Source: JAJAZB01 sp964244295
GTDB lineage: Bacteria > Bacteroidota > Bacteroidia > Cytophagales > Spirosomataceae
NCBI GenBank assembly: GCA_964244295.1
Contig: CAXTIG010000020.1
Coordinates: 1 to 64,000 of the forward strand
Length of the DNA: 64,000 nucleotides
Reading direction: 5' to 3'
Shown: piece by piece, positions 22,645 to 32,951 of the stretch
Numbering within the stretch: position 1 is the stretch's first letter
Layout of the letters: each line of letters begins with the position of its first letter
Notes under the pieces: model-generated
What the model saw: only the letters and a program-made list of their open reading frames with translations
What the model was told of the DNA's origin: nothing
Databases searched by the model: none
Made by a program: the position numbers and the translations under genes

Positions 22645-24375
22645 TTACCAAAGTGGATTTTGAATCATACCGGTCACGATGTTCAGTTCGCTCTGAGGAA
22701 TCGGGTAGAGGTACATCTTCGGCGAAAAGGCCCGATCTTCCACCTTGACGGGGCTGTAACTATAGGAGTTGTCGGCAGTGCGGGTAATGTCTACGCCCAT
22801 CAGGGGCTTGCCAAAGTACGTGGGGCCTTGCATCCAGCGGCGCACGTCCCAGAACCGGTGGTCTTCGAAGGCAAATTCGACCCGTTTTTCGTTCCGAATG
22901 CGTTCCCGCATCTCGGCCTGCGACAGACCCGCCGGCAGGGGCGGCATGGCGACGCCCGTTCTAGCCCGGACCAAATCGACGTACTTTTTGATGTCGGGAC
23001 TACCCGGACTCCACTCGTTCAGGGCCTCGGCGTAGTTGAGGTAGATTTCCGGGAAGCGGAAAACAATCCAGCTATGCACGCCCGTGTTGCCGTTGATCAG
23101 GTTGAGGCTTTCAATCTGGTATTTCCGCAGGTAATACCCCGTTTTCGAGGCGTTGATGATGGGCTTGGCGTCCAGTCCTCCGGTCCAGAGTTGCACGTTG
23201 CGGCTCGGCGTACCGAAGGCCGTGTTGTTGGTCACGATGGAAAAGCCGAGGCGGGGGTCGCGGTTGGCGTAGGGATTGGCCCGCATGGCCGGGTCGTTCC
23301 AGTCGAATTTCACCGCCGTGGTGGCGTTCACTTTCACCTCGTAGGCATCCACCAGATCGCCCGAAGGCGTGTTGCCGCTCAGCCCCAGGTTGAAGCCAAT
23401 CGGCGAGTTGTTCCGCTCGAACTGGTTGCTGGCGGCGTTGCTCCGGGTGAAAATAATCTCGACGTTGTTGAAGGTGTTGAAGAGTGATTTGTACTGCCCC
23501 AGCGCCACGCTCCCGCCCCCGTCGATCACCGCTTTGGCGGCATCGGAGGCGGCTTTCCAGCGCGCGGACCGGTCGCCGGCCGGGAGCGAAATCAACTCCG
23601 GTTTGGCGTAGCCACCCGCCCAACTGGGATTGTTGAACAATTCGCTGGCCGCGTACAACAGCGCCCGGCTTTTCAGGGCCAGCGCCGTCAGTTTAGTCAC
23701 CCGGCCCAAATCTGTGGCGGCCACGTAAGGCAGAGTAGCCGTGTTGAGGGGCAGTTGCACTGCCGCCGAATCGCACTCGGTGGTGATAAACTGGAGGCAT
23801 TCGTTGAGCGAATTGCGGGGGATTTTCGAGAAATTGTCTTCCAGCGCCAGGGCATTGGTCAGCAGGGGTACGCCGCCGTAGCGCTTCACCAATTCAAAAT
23901 AATAGTAGGCCCGCAGAAACCGCGCTTCGTAGGTCCATCGCTTGATGGTCGCCAGGTTGGTCTGGTACACCGCCTGCGCCGAGGGCGAGGGGTCTAACTT
24001 CCAGGGATCGAGGTTGATTTTGCCCGTCGAGAGCAAGAACTGATTGACTTTCCGAATGCTGCGGTAGTAATTCCCCCACACAAAATCCGGATTGCTGAGG
24101 GCGTTCCAGCTGCCCGTGTTGAAACCCTGAACCGGGTTGGTCTCCGCCGTAAACTCCGCTTCATCCGAAGCCGCCGCCATCATGGCCGACCCGCCGATGT
24201 ACACGGTGCCGTCGGGAATGTCGGAGTAAATCGCGTTGAGCAAGGACTGTACGTTGCCAAACGACTGCTCGATTTCGTTGCGGCCAATGGTGGTGACAAA
24301 CTCCCGGTCGAGTTTCTGGCAGGCGCTGAGGGCGAAGGCTACCCAAACACTCAGGACGTATGCAAACTTCTTCAT
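22645..24375 (-). CDS. susD: SusD/RagB-family surface glycan-binding lipoprotein (locus 1, pair A)
   Basis: A 576-residue lipoprotein (lipobox LSAC, Cys19). It has the SusD superfamily features: an N-terminal TPR helix region (VWGNYYRSIRKVNQFLL, YEARFLRAYYYFELVKRYGGVPLL), the SusD_RagB domain, and a C-terminal INYAEALNE-type motif (IYLNYAEALNEW) with KRVEFAFEDHRFWDVRRW. SusD proteins form the lid over a SusC pore and bind the incoming oligosaccharide. It follows its partner SusC by 122 bp of octamer repeats and precedes the beta-helix gene. Confidence 0.93.
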   Translation of the reverse strand: MKKFAYVLSVWVAFALSACQKLDREFVTTIGRNEIEQSFGNVQSLLNAIYSDIPDGTVYIGGSAMMAAASDEAEFTAETNPVQGFNTGSWNALSNPDFVWGNYYRSIRKVNQFLLSTGKINLDPWKLDPSPSAQAVYQTNLATIKRWTYEARFLRAYYYFELVKRYGGVPLLTNALALEDNFSKIPRNSLNECLQFITTECDSAAVQLPLNTATLPYVAATDLGRVTKLTALALKSRALLYAASELFNNPSWAGGYAKPELISLPAGDRSARWKAASDAAKAVIDGGGSVALGQYKSLFNTFNNVEIIFTRSNAASNQFERNNSPIGFNLGLSGNTPSGDLVDAYEVKVNATTAVKFDWNDPAMRANPYANRDPRLGFSIVTNNTAFGTPSRNVQLWTGGLDAKPIINASKTGYYLRKYQIESLNLINGNTGVHSWIVFRFPEIYLNYAEALNEWSPGSPDIKKYVDLVRARTGVAMPPLPAGLSQAEMRERIRNEKRVEFAFEDHRFWDVRRWMQGPTYFGKPLMGVDITRTADNSYSYSPVKVEDRAFSPKMYLYPIPQSELNIVTGMIQNPLW

Positions 24376-24407
24376 GATTCAGGCTCGGATTTGAATGGGG
24401 GTAATTA

Positions 24408-24486
24408 GGGAATGGGTAATTGGTTAACTGGTTTTTAAGATATAAATCTGTTTGTCAACCAAATACCTACTTACCAAATTACCGCT
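24408..24486. repeat. AT-rich octamer hairpin between SusC and SusD of locus 1
   Basis: Two runs of GGGTAATT-like octamers, GGGTAATTGG on the left (about 24415-24440) and ACCAAATTACC on the right (about 24473-24485), are partially complementary and could pair. The same repeat type lies in the other inter-SusC/SusD gaps at 27481, 29399 and 54010. Confidence 0.55.
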
Positions 24487-24497
24487 ACTTGAATGCG

Positions 24498-27416
24498 TTA
24501 CAACTGGATTTTCGCGCCCAACGTCAGGGTTCGCGTTACCGGGTAGCCGGTCAGGGATTCCGGGTCGCCGTAGGGCACGCGGTCGAGCGAGAACAGGTTG
24601 GTGCCGTTGACGAACACCCGGACGGATTGAATGCGGGTTTGGCGCGTTAACCCCGCCGGGATGGTGTACCCGATTTCGGCGCTGCGCAGCTTGACGAAAC
24701 TGCCGTCGCGCTGCCAGAACGACGAAAACTGGTAGTTGTTGAGGTTGTCTTTCGACGAAAGCCGGGGGTAGTCGGCGGTTTCGGCGGTTTGCGGCGTCCA
24801 GCGGCCCAGGGCGATCGGGGCCGCCTGTCCGTTGCCCTGGAAAGCCTGAAAGTAGTTTCCGCCCAAATAAACCGTGTAGCCGGTTATGCCCTGAAAAACC
24901 AGGTCGGCGTCGAAACCTTTGTACCGGATGCCGGAGTGGAGGCCCGCCGAGAAGTTGGGCAGGCCGGGGTTGCCAATCGGCAAGCGGTCGTTCCCGTCGA
25001 TGATGCCGTCGGGCTTGCCGTCGGGACCACCCAGGTCGGCGTATTTGATATCCCCGGCTTTGATGACTTCGGTCAACACACCGGGCACTGTTTTCGGGTC
25101 GAGGAGGCGCTGGGCGATGTCGGCCTCGCTGTAAAACCCAATCGCTTTCAACCCCAGGGGTTGGCCAATGCGCTGGCCGCTGCCGTACAATCGGGGGTTG
25201 GCCTGGAGGGCTTCGGCGTTGAAGACTAGCTTGTTTTGAAAATAGGACAGGTTGGTTTCGACAAAAAACTGGAATTCCTTCTTCCCCTGGCTGGTGTAGC
25301 GCAACACGGCCTCCCAGCCCCGGCTGTTGGCTTTGCCCTGATTGAGGTTGGGCGTGACGATGCCCAGAATCAGCGGCACGGTGCCATTCGAGGGCACGAG
25401 GATGTCGGAGCGGTCGCGGTTGAAGTAATCGAGGCTGAGGTCGAAGTTTTTGAACAGCGTGGCGTCCACCCCGATGTTCAGCGATTTCTCTTTCTCCCAG
25501 GTCACGTTCGGATTGGCGATGGCGTTTTCGGCAAAACCACCCACCGCCGTGTTGCCCGTTCCGAAAAAGTAACCCCCTCCGCCAAACGTCGGGGTGAAGG
25601 CGTAGCGGGTCGATAGCCCCTGGGAGGCGATGATGTCATTCCCAACCAGCCCGTATGAACCCCGCAATTTCAGGTAATCGATTACCTGACTCTTTCTGAA
25701 AAACGATTCGTTGGAAGCCACCCACCCCACCGATCCGGCGGGAAAAAAGCCGTAACGTTTATCGGAAGGGAAAATGTCGCTGCCCATGTAGCCCAGCGAG
25801 CCTTCCACGATGTACCTGCTGTTGTAGGCGTAGGTAATCCGACCGGCGGCGCTGTTGTGTTTGTAGGGGTCGGTCGAGTTGGCCGTCGGGGTGGCCGGGT
25901 CGGAGGCGGGGCCGAAAAACGTGACGTTGTCGGTATTGACCATCACCATCGCCGAAACATCGCTTTTCCCGAAGCTGCGTTTGTAGTTCAGAAAACCCTG
26001 GATGATCAGGTTCCGGTACTGGTCGAGGGTTTCCTCGGCCCCCGACAGCGACGTGAGCTGGCCGACGGCCGGGCTGTAGAGCGTATCGCCCGCCACGCCT
26101 TTCGAGACGGTGAACCGGGGATACTGCTTCGTTTTGCGCGAACCGGATTCAAAATAATTGTTGATCGATAGCGCCACTGACGCGCTCAGGCCCGGCGTGA
26201 GCATGTCCAGTTGCTCCGTGAATTTCAGCGAAGTCAGAATGGTCCGGGAGTTGTTTTTGTAAAAACCCGTAGCCAGCAGGTTGCCCACCGGGTTGGAATA
26301 CAGCGCATTCCCGCCGAAGCTGCCGTTGGGGTTGTACACCGGAAATGCGTTGGGTGGCAACTGCGCCAGCAAGCCAAATGTACCGCCGGTGGTGTAGTTG
26401 TTGGGGTTGTTGGTCTGCTCGATCGACCCCGCAATTTTGAATTCGGCGGAGAACCGGCGCGTCAGGTTGATGTCGAGGTTGGTCCGGAAATTATACTTCG
26501 CGTAGCTGGAGTTCGAACTCTCGTCGTTCTGATCCCCGAATTTCTGGAACAAGCCCTGACTCCGCAAGGCGTTCAGCATGACGAAGTACCGAACGAAACC
26601 ATCGCCCCCGCCAAAGGTCAGGTTGTAACTGGAAACCGGGGCAGTTTTTCGCAGCACCTCGTTGTACCAGTTTACGTCGGGATGAAAAACCGGGTCGGAA
26701 CCCGTTTTGTAGGCCTCCAGGTCGGCGTCCGTGTACCGGAGGGACAGGCCGTCGTTGGCCAGGGCCTCGTTGTAGAGGGCGCTGTAATTGTAGGCATTCA
26801 GGAATTTAGGCAGGTACTGCGCCTGGTTGAAGCCTTGTTTGGTGGTGAACGAAATCCGGAGCGGGCCTTCTTTGTTCGCTTTCGTGGTTACTAAAATCAC
26901 CCCGTTCGCCGCCCGCGCCCCGTAAATGGCCGTGGCCGAGGCGTCTTTCAGCACCGAAATCGTTTCAATTTCTTCGGGCATGAGTTGCATGAACGCGTTG
27001 GAGGTACCGGCCCCGTTGCTGATGTAGCCATCGATCACGTACAGGGGGGCGTTGCTCGCTCCCCCAAACGTGTTGACGCCGCGCACGAAAAGCGAGGGCG
27101 TAGCCGCGCCCGGCTCCGAACCACCCTGCGTGACCGTCAAACCGTGCAAGCGCCCGTAAAGGGTACTGCCCAGGTTTAGCGTAAAGTTTTTTTCCAGATC
27201 GGCCCCGTACACGGTGGAAACCGCACTCGTGACCAGGCCGACGGGCTGGGTGCCGTAGCCAATGTTGACGGTGCCTGGCTTGGGATTTGGAGAAAGCATG
27301 ACCGTATCCAACGCGGGGGAAGGGCCACCCGGCACCGTTTGCGCCCGGAGCCAGGGGCTGACCAGTGCCAGCAGGAAAAGCAGGGAAAGGCCTTTATTGG
27401 GGTAAAATCGGTTCAT
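24498..27416 (-). CDS. susC: SusC/RagA TonB-dependent transporter without STN domain (locus 1, pair A)
   Basis: A 972-residue outer-membrane transporter with a Sec signal peptide (1 to about 25, ending WLRAQ). It lacks the STN and carboxypeptidase-like regulatory domains of its neighbour and goes almost directly to the plug (LHGLTVTQGG, YVIDGYISNG, IETISVLKDASATAIYGARAANGVI). The beta-barrel fills the rest, ending TRTLTLGAKIQL as expected for barrel closure. It should import the substrate held by SusD, but without STN it cannot signal directly to FecR. It lies downstream of pair B. Confidence 0.93.
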   Translation of the reverse strand: MNRFYPNKGLSLLFLLALVSPWLRAQTVPGGPSPALDTVMLSPNPKPGTVNIGYGTQPVGLVTSAVSTVYGADLEKNFTLNLGSTLYGRLHGLTVTQGGSEPGAATPSLFVRGVNTFGGASNAPLYVIDGYISNGAGTSNAFMQLMPEEIETISVLKDASATAIYGARAANGVILVTTKANKEGPLRISFTTKQGFNQAQYLPKFLNAYNYSALYNEALANDGLSLRYTDADLEAYKTGSDPVFHPDVNWYNEVLRKTAPVSSYNLTFGGGDGFVRYFVMLNALRSQGLFQKFGDQNDESSNSSYAKYNFRTNLDINLTRRFSAEFKIAGSIEQTNNPNNYTTGGTFGLLAQLPPNAFPVYNPNGSFGGNALYSNPVGNLLATGFYKNNSRTILTSLKFTEQLDMLTPGLSASVALSINNYFESGSRKTKQYPRFTVSKGVAGDTLYSPAVGQLTSLSGAEETLDQYRNLIIQGFLNYKRSFGKSDVSAMVMVNTDNVTFFGPASDPATPTANSTDPYKHNSAAGRITYAYNSRYIVEGSLGYMGSDIFPSDKRYGFFPAGSVGWVASNESFFRKSQVIDYLKLRGSYGLVGNDIIASQGLSTRYAFTPTFGGGGYFFGTGNTAVGGFAENAIANPNVTWEKEKSLNIGVDATLFKNFDLSLDYFNRDRSDILVPSNGTVPLILGIVTPNLNQGKANSRGWEAVLRYTSQGKKEFQFFVETNLSYFQNKLVFNAEALQANPRLYGSGQRIGQPLGLKAIGFYSEADIAQRLLDPKTVPGVLTEVIKAGDIKYADLGGPDGKPDGIIDGNDRLPIGNPGLPNFSAGLHSGIRYKGFDADLVFQGITGYTVYLGGNYFQAFQGNGQAAPIALGRWTPQTAETADYPRLSSKDNLNNYQFSSFWQRDGSFVKLRSAEIGYTIPAGLTRQTRIQSVRVFVNGTNLFSLDRVPYGDPESLTGYPVTRTLTLGAKIQL

Positions 27417-27480
27417 CGGGATGCTAATTCGGGTTAACGGATGCCCCGGTAGGCCGGGGTGTGAGCAGTAAGTAATTCGT

Positions 27481-27577
27481 GATTGGGTAATTGGGTAATT
27501 GGTTAGTTCACCACTTCAAAATCCTGTTTTCCAGCTACTTACTTATTTACCCATTTACCTACTTACCCAATCACATT
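27481..27577. repeat. octamer repeat hairpin between pair B and pair A
   Basis: GATTGGGT AATTGGGT AATTGG at 27481-27502 and TTTACCCATTTACCTACTTACCCAATCA-type sequence ending at about 27575 are complementary over most of their length. It lies between the SusD of pair B (stop at 27584) and the SusC of pair A, so it may end pair B transcription. Confidence 0.6.
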
Positions 27578-27583
27578 GGCGAC

Positions 27584-29386
27584 CTACCAGCCTGGGTTTT
27601 GAACCAGGCCTCCTTTCAGCACTTCCGTCTGCGGGAAGGGGTGCAGGTACATATTTTTGTTGAAAGTGCGCGTCTCGAAGGTGTACGGCTTCCAGGTGTA
27701 TTTGTAGGTGGGAGCCGTGCCAGTCCGGGTGATTTGCAGGCCATCGAAATTGCCCTTCATCACGCCCTCTTCCTCGGCAATCAGCCAGCGTTTCACGTCC
27801 CAAAACCGGTGGTCGTCGTTGACCAGCTCGATGGCGATTTCATTCCGCACCCGCTGCCTGAATTGTTCTTTGGTCAAGCCCGTCGGCAGGTTCGGCATCC
27901 CCGACCGGGTGCGGATGGCGTTCACGGCCGCGTAGGCTTCCGCCACGGGGCCGGAGGCTTCGTTCAGCGCTTCGGCGTAATTGAGGTAGAGTTCGTTGAC
28001 CCGAAACAGCACGTCGTTCATCACGAAATTGCCGCTGGTGGCATTCCGGGGAATGTACTTCCGCAGCCAGATGCCCCCCTTGCAGTTGGCGTAATCTTTA
28101 CCACCGTTGTAAATCTGCGCGATGGGGTCGCGGGCGGTGTAGTAGCCGTTGGTGTAGGCCATCGTTTGCTTAAACCGGGGGTCGAGTTCGGCGTATTTGG
28201 CGCTCAGGTCGGTGCCACCGGCGGCATCCCAGGTTTGGGGCGTGCCGTCGAGTTTTTCGTATTTTTTGACAAAATTCAAGGGTACCGTGATGCCACTCCA
28301 GAACGAACCGAAGCAGGCGGCGTTCCAGAACGTCAGCGGAGCATTGCCGATGTTGGTAATCCCCCCGGCGAGGGCCGCCCCACCCTGGTACATCAGGATC
28401 AACTCCTTGTTGTTGGTGGTTTCCCACGAGACCCGGTAGTTGCCCAGCGGCCCTACGGTGCCGTTGTCCAGTTCCTTCGGGTTCCGGTTGGTGGGTTCGT
28501 CGATCAGCCCGAAGCCGTTGGCTAAGGCAAAATCAAGGGTGGCTTTGGCGGCGTCGGCGGCGGCTTTCCAGCGGGTGGGGTCGGCGTTGCCGTAGCAGAT
28601 GAGTTTGTTATCCGCCGCATTCGCCATGCTCAGCACCGGGGTGGCGGTGTTGTACTGGGGGCTGGCGGCGTAGAGCAATACTTCCGCTTTGATGCACAAG
28701 GCTGCCAGGGCCGTCATTCGCCCGGTTTGAGAGGCTGAGTAGCTGACCGGCAAATTCGGAAGCGCCTCTTCCACGTCTTTCACGATAAACTTCACGCAGT
28801 CCTCGAACGAGTTTCGGGGCGCGTCCACCTTCTCCCCGGCCTCAAACACCCGCTCTACAATCGGCACGCCGCCGTAGCGTTTGAGCATTTCCAGGTAATT
28901 CAGGGCGCGCAGGGTTTTCACTTCGGCCATGACCTGCTTTTTGTAGGCCTCCTCCGCATCGGGTACCTCGTTGACGCGCTTCAACACCAGGTTGATCTGA
29001 CGCATCGCAATCCAGCGGATGTAGTAGCGAAAATCTTCGACGATGACGATGTTGGCGGGCAACACAGTGCCTTCGTTCCATCGGTTGTTGTTCACAAAAT
29101 TCGCCTCGGAGGCATCGCCTTCGTCAGAAATACTGGAGCTCGGATGAATGCAATCCGTGTTGTTGACCTGCGAGAAGGGCAGATCGCCCTGGTTTCGGTA
29201 CCGAAAATTGGAATGCAGACTGTACCGGTAGATCGTGGTCATGAACGTCTCCAGGCTGGCTTTGTTCAGAAAGGCATTGTCTTCGGTCAGGTCAACGCCC
29301 GGCGCTTTATCCAGGAATTTTTTGTCGCAGGCCGTGGTGAGCAGGCAGCAAAAAACGACCGTAAATAGAAAGGATAACTTTTTCAT
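27584..29386 (-). CDS. susD: SusD/RagB-family lipoprotein (locus 1, pair B)
   Basis: A 600-residue lipoprotein (lipobox TTAC, Cys20) from the ATG at 29386; an in-frame extension to 29494 runs through an octamer repeat and is rejected. TPR-like MAEVKTLRALNYLEMLKRYGGVPIV, then SFEDCVKFIVKDVEEALPNLP, and C-terminal ELYLNYAEALNEA with NEIAIELVNDDHRFWDVKRW are typical SusD. It is the lid partner of the STN-bearing SusC immediately upstream (109 bp). Confidence 0.93.
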   Translation of the reverse strand: MKKLSFLFTVVFCCLLTTACDKKFLDKAPGVDLTEDNAFLNKASLETFMTTIYRYSLHSNFRYRNQGDLPFSQVNNTDCIHPSSSISDEGDASEANFVNNNRWNEGTVLPANIVIVEDFRYYIRWIAMRQINLVLKRVNEVPDAEEAYKKQVMAEVKTLRALNYLEMLKRYGGVPIVERVFEAGEKVDAPRNSFEDCVKFIVKDVEEALPNLPVSYSASQTGRMTALAALCIKAEVLLYAASPQYNTATPVLSMANAADNKLICYGNADPTRWKAAADAAKATLDFALANGFGLIDEPTNRNPKELDNGTVGPLGNYRVSWETTNNKELILMYQGGAALAGGITNIGNAPLTFWNAACFGSFWSGITVPLNFVKKYEKLDGTPQTWDAAGGTDLSAKYAELDPRFKQTMAYTNGYYTARDPIAQIYNGGKDYANCKGGIWLRKYIPRNATSGNFVMNDVLFRVNELYLNYAEALNEASGPVAEAYAAVNAIRTRSGMPNLPTGLTKEQFRQRVRNEIAIELVNDDHRFWDVKRWLIAEEEGVMKGNFDGLQITRTGTAPTYKYTWKPYTFETRTFNKNMYLHPFPQTEVLKGGLVQNPGW

Positions 29387-29398
29387 AGGGAGGTCATT

Positions 29399-29489
29399 GA
29401 GTAGTTGAGCAATGGTAATTGGGCGATTAGGTAATTCGTTGACAATCAATTTTTTCCGGTAAAAACCAATTCCCCAATAACTAATTACC
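29399..29489. repeat. octamer repeat region between SusC and SusD of pair B
   Basis: Contains GGTAATTGGGCGATTAGGTAATTCG on one side and ACCAATTCCCCAATAACTAATTACC on the other, partly complementary. It matches the repeats in the other SusC-SusD gaps but is more degenerate. Confidence 0.45.
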
Positions 29490-29495
29490 ACCAAC

Positions 29496-32400
29496 TTAAA
29501 AATTCAGGTTCAGGCCCGCGTTGATGGTGCGCACGAGCGGGTAGGGTTCGGTGTTGGTGTCGCCGGTCGAGGTGTTTTCGGGGTCGATGCCCGGATAGAC
29601 TTTTTTCCAGGTGAAGAGGTTGTTGGCATTCACGTACACCCGGCACGAGGCCAGGCCCACGTACCTGAGGATGCCCTGCTGGAACCGGTAGCCCACCTCG
29701 ACGTTTTTGATCCGCACGTAACTGGCGTCGGCCAGCCAGTAGGAAGAACCCACGTTGTTGGGGTTGCTGTTGACCGAAAACCGGGGAAATCGAATGGGCA
29801 AACCCGCTTCGTAACGTTCCTGCGTCCAGCTTTCGTTGAAATAACTGGGGGAGCCTTCGGGTGGGGCCTGCCCGTAGCCCGTGCCTTTCTGAAACCGGGT
29901 GTAGTAGTGCGATACGTTGCCAACTCCCTGAAAAAGCACCGAGAAATCGAAACTATGGTAGTTGAGGCCGATGGTGGCCCCAAACGTTTTTTCGGGAATG
30001 TTCGAGAAGCCGATCGGTACCGCGTCGAAATCATCGATCACACCATCGCCGTTGAAATCCTTGTACCGGATGTCGCCGGGTTGGATTTTGTTGTTGGAAT
30101 ACGAGTAAACAGGCCGGGCGGGGTCGTTGACCTCTTCGAAGGTGTTGTAAAGCCCGTCGGCCAGCAGCCCGAAGTTTTGGCCCAGCCGCTGGCCGGTGCG
30201 GTTCTGGTAGGCGTACTTGTTGGGCACTTCATCCCGGAAAAGCACTTTGTTGCGGGCAAAACTGAAATTGGCCGAAAGGCGGATGCCGACGTTGCCGACC
30301 CGATCCGTGTAGGTGATATCGGCTTCGAAGCCTTTGTTTTCCATCTGGCCGAGGTTGCTGGCGGGTTGCGACAGACCGGCAATGGACGAAATGGTTTGGG
30401 GAGTAGCCAGAATATCGCTCCGCTTTTCCTTGAACACGTCGCCCGTAAACCGGAATTTGTCTTTCCAGAACCACAGCTCCAGGCCAATGTTCTGTTTCAC
30501 GGCCCGCTCCCAGGTCACGTCCGGGTTTCCGGTGGCCCCTTCCCGAATGCCCGTGAACCCGCTGTAGGTCGTGCCGACATTGCCGAAATAATAGAGGTTA
30601 GCCGCTGAACCATAGCTGGTTGTGCGGTACAGAAACCGAGTTCCCCCGATGTTGTCATTCCCGACTTCGCCGTAAGAACCCCTGATTTTCAGGAAATTGA
30701 CAAAGCCCGATCGGGAGAAAAACGGTTCCTGCGACACGACCCAGCCCAGGGAGTAGGCCGGGAAAAACCCGAACCGTTTACCGGGGGCAAAGTTCTCGGT
30801 GCCGTTGTAGCCCACGTTTACTTCGGCCAGATACCGGCCATCGTAATCGTAGGTTGCCCGGCCCACAAAACTCTGGTAGCCTTTCGGTACCAGGAAAGCC
30901 AGGGCCGGATCGTACGTTTTTTGCTGGTTGTAGAGCACCAGCCCCGTTACGTTGTGCCGACCGAAGCTGCGCTTGTAGTCAATCCCGGCTTCGGCGGTAA
31001 TGCGCCGGGTAAACGTACCCACCTGGGCAAACCCAAATTGTGCCTCCGTCGTGGAAGGCACCAGGTTCACCGTGCCATCGGGCAACTTGACGGCCAGGTA
31101 GGTGATCAGCGTTTTGGTGTTGGTCACCTGCTGGTCGTTGTAAGTCTGGATCGCCACGTTGCCGTGGATGGATAAACCCTTCGTCAACGAACTGAGGTCG
31201 TAGTCGGCCCGCAGGTTGCCATTCAGGTAGTTGCGGTACGAGCGTTTTAGCCCCCCGGCCAGGTTGGGATAAAGCAAGCTTGCGTACGGGTTGTTTTGAG
31301 AGCCGGTAAAAATATTGACTACCTTCCCATCCACCACGCCCGGCGTACTCAGGGGGCTGGCGCGGGCAATGTCGCCCACCACCCGCTCGGTGTTGGTGCC
31401 GTTGTTGCCGCTGCGGATTTCCGTTTGAGAAGATAAATCGAGGGTAAGTTTCAGGCGCTCGGTCACGTCGAAATTGAAGTTGGACCGGACGTTGTACCGT
31501 CGGAAGACCGACTGCGGCGAAAACGCATCGACCACGTCTTTGGTATCTTTAAATAAACCTTCCTGATTAAAAAAACCGCCGGAAATAAAGTACCGTACCT
31601 TGTTCTGGCCCCCGCTGATGTTGATGTTGTGCTGCGATTGGGTCGAGACTTTTTTGAACATTACATCGAACCAGTTCACGTTGGGGTGAAATATTGGATC
31701 CTGTCCATTGGCGTAGAGTTCGAGGTCCTGGGGAGTGTAACGGGGCACGTACACGGTACCCGTAACGTACGCATCACCTTTCAAGGCATCATTGAAGTGG
31801 GTGGCGTAATCTACGCTGTTCATCATTTCCCGCACATCGGTAAAGGAGTTGAAGCCCTGGTTGAAGGTATAACTCACTTTGGGCGGACCGGCTTTCCCTC
31901 GTTTGGTCGTAATAATCAAGACCCCATTCGCACCCCGGATTCCGTACACGGCGGTCGAGGAGGCATCTTTTAAAATGGTCACGGATTCGATCTCATTCGG
32001 GTCGATGTTGTTGTAATTATCCACCTGGATTCCGTCCACCAGCGTGAGCGGATCGGTATTCCCCGAAAACGTACCCACGCCCCGAATCCTGATTTTCGAC
32101 CCGTCGTTGCCTGGTTCCCCGCCCGACTGGGTGGCAAACAAACCCGGCAAGCGCCCAACCAACGAATTGCTGATGTTCGCCACCGGCGATTGAATCAGTT
32201 CTTTGGTGCCGATGGTGGAAATCGCCCCCGTCGCGTTGATCTTTTTCTGGGTACCGAACCCCACCACGACAACCTCATCGAGGGCTTTGTTGTCATCTTT
32301 GAGGATAACGTTCAGCATCGTCTGCCGACCCACCACGGTTTCAAATACCTGATAACCAACGAATGAAAAGACTACCGTGGCGTTTTCGCTGGGGACGGCG

Positions 32401-32951
32401 AGGCTGTATTTTCCGTTCGCGTCGGTGGTAGTCCCGCGCTGGGTGCCCTTCACGACGATGCTCACTCCGGTCAGGGTTGCCCCGTTTTCGTCGGTCACTT
32501 TTCCGGTGATCGTAATTTCGGCCCGGGCGGTAACGGCCTGGTCCACCTGCGCCCCGGCGGCGGGAGACGGTTCGGTTACGTCCGATTTCTCGGCCCGACG
32601 GAGCATGATCAGCTTCTTCGAAACTTCGTAGTCGATCTGTAACGGTTTGAGCATCCGGTCCAGCACGGAAGCAAGCGCTTCGCTGGTGGCGCTGATGGAT
32701 ACTTTTCGATTCGTTTGCAGTAACTGCGAACTAAAGGCAAACCGGGCATCGGTTTGTTTTTCAATGGCCCGCAGGATCCGATGCACCTCCTGATTTTGAA
32801 GTTGCAAGGTTACTTTTTGTTCCAGTAAAGCTTGGGCCTTACCATCCGAGGCGTGCAGGGCACCCACGTACGCCAGGGCCAATACCAGTTGGAGTAACGC
32901 CCCACGCATCGCCTTTTTTAGTACGCATTCCGGTTGTAAGCATTCCTTCAT
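29496..32951 (-). CDS. susC: SusC/RagA TonB-dependent transporter with STN signalling domain (locus 1, pair B)
   Basis: A 1151-residue transporter. After a leader (1 to about 38) comes an STN domain (about 46-118, VTLQLQNQEVHRILRAIEKQ to YEVSKKLIMLRR), then a carboxypeptidase-like regulatory domain (about 146-230, GKVTDENGATLTGVSIVVKG), the plug (about 232-350, VVVVGFGTQKKINATGAIS; LVDGIQVDNYNNIDPNEIE; STAVYGIRGANGVL) and the barrel. STN-bearing SusC proteins pass ligand occupancy to a FecR-type anti-sigma protein in the inner membrane. The FecR and sigma genes are directly upstream. This is the signalling transporter of the locus. Confidence 0.95.
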   Translation of the reverse strand: MKECLQPECVLKKAMRGALLQLVLALAYVGALHASDGKAQALLEQKVTLQLQNQEVHRILRAIEKQTDARFAFSSQLLQTNRKVSISATSEALASVLDRMLKPLQIDYEVSKKLIMLRRAEKSDVTEPSPAAGAQVDQAVTARAEITITGKVTDENGATLTGVSIVVKGTQRGTTTDANGKYSLAVPSENATVVFSFVGYQVFETVVGRQTMLNVILKDDNKALDEVVVVGFGTQKKINATGAISTIGTKELIQSPVANISNSLVGRLPGLFATQSGGEPGNDGSKIRIRGVGTFSGNTDPLTLVDGIQVDNYNNIDPNEIESVTILKDASSTAVYGIRGANGVLIITTKRGKAGPPKVSYTFNQGFNSFTDVREMMNSVDYATHFNDALKGDAYVTGTVYVPRYTPQDLELYANGQDPIFHPNVNWFDVMFKKVSTQSQHNINISGGQNKVRYFISGGFFNQEGLFKDTKDVVDAFSPQSVFRRYNVRSNFNFDVTERLKLTLDLSSQTEIRSGNNGTNTERVVGDIARASPLSTPGVVDGKVVNIFTGSQNNPYASLLYPNLAGGLKRSYRNYLNGNLRADYDLSSLTKGLSIHGNVAIQTYNDQQVTNTKTLITYLAVKLPDGTVNLVPSTTEAQFGFAQVGTFTRRITAEAGIDYKRSFGRHNVTGLVLYNQQKTYDPALAFLVPKGYQSFVGRATYDYDGRYLAEVNVGYNGTENFAPGKRFGFFPAYSLGWVVSQEPFFSRSGFVNFLKIRGSYGEVGNDNIGGTRFLYRTTSYGSAANLYYFGNVGTTYSGFTGIREGATGNPDVTWERAVKQNIGLELWFWKDKFRFTGDVFKEKRSDILATPQTISSIAGLSQPASNLGQMENKGFEADITYTDRVGNVGIRLSANFSFARNKVLFRDEVPNKYAYQNRTGQRLGQNFGLLADGLYNTFEEVNDPARPVYSYSNNKIQPGDIRYKDFNGDGVIDDFDAVPIGFSNIPEKTFGATIGLNYHSFDFSVLFQGVGNVSHYYTRFQKGTGYGQAPPEGSPSYFNESWTQERYEAGLPIRFPRFSVNSNPNNVGSSYWLADASYVRIKNVEVGYRFQQGILRYVGLASCRVYVNANNLFTWKKVYPGIDPENTSTGDTNTEPYPLVRTINAGLNLNF

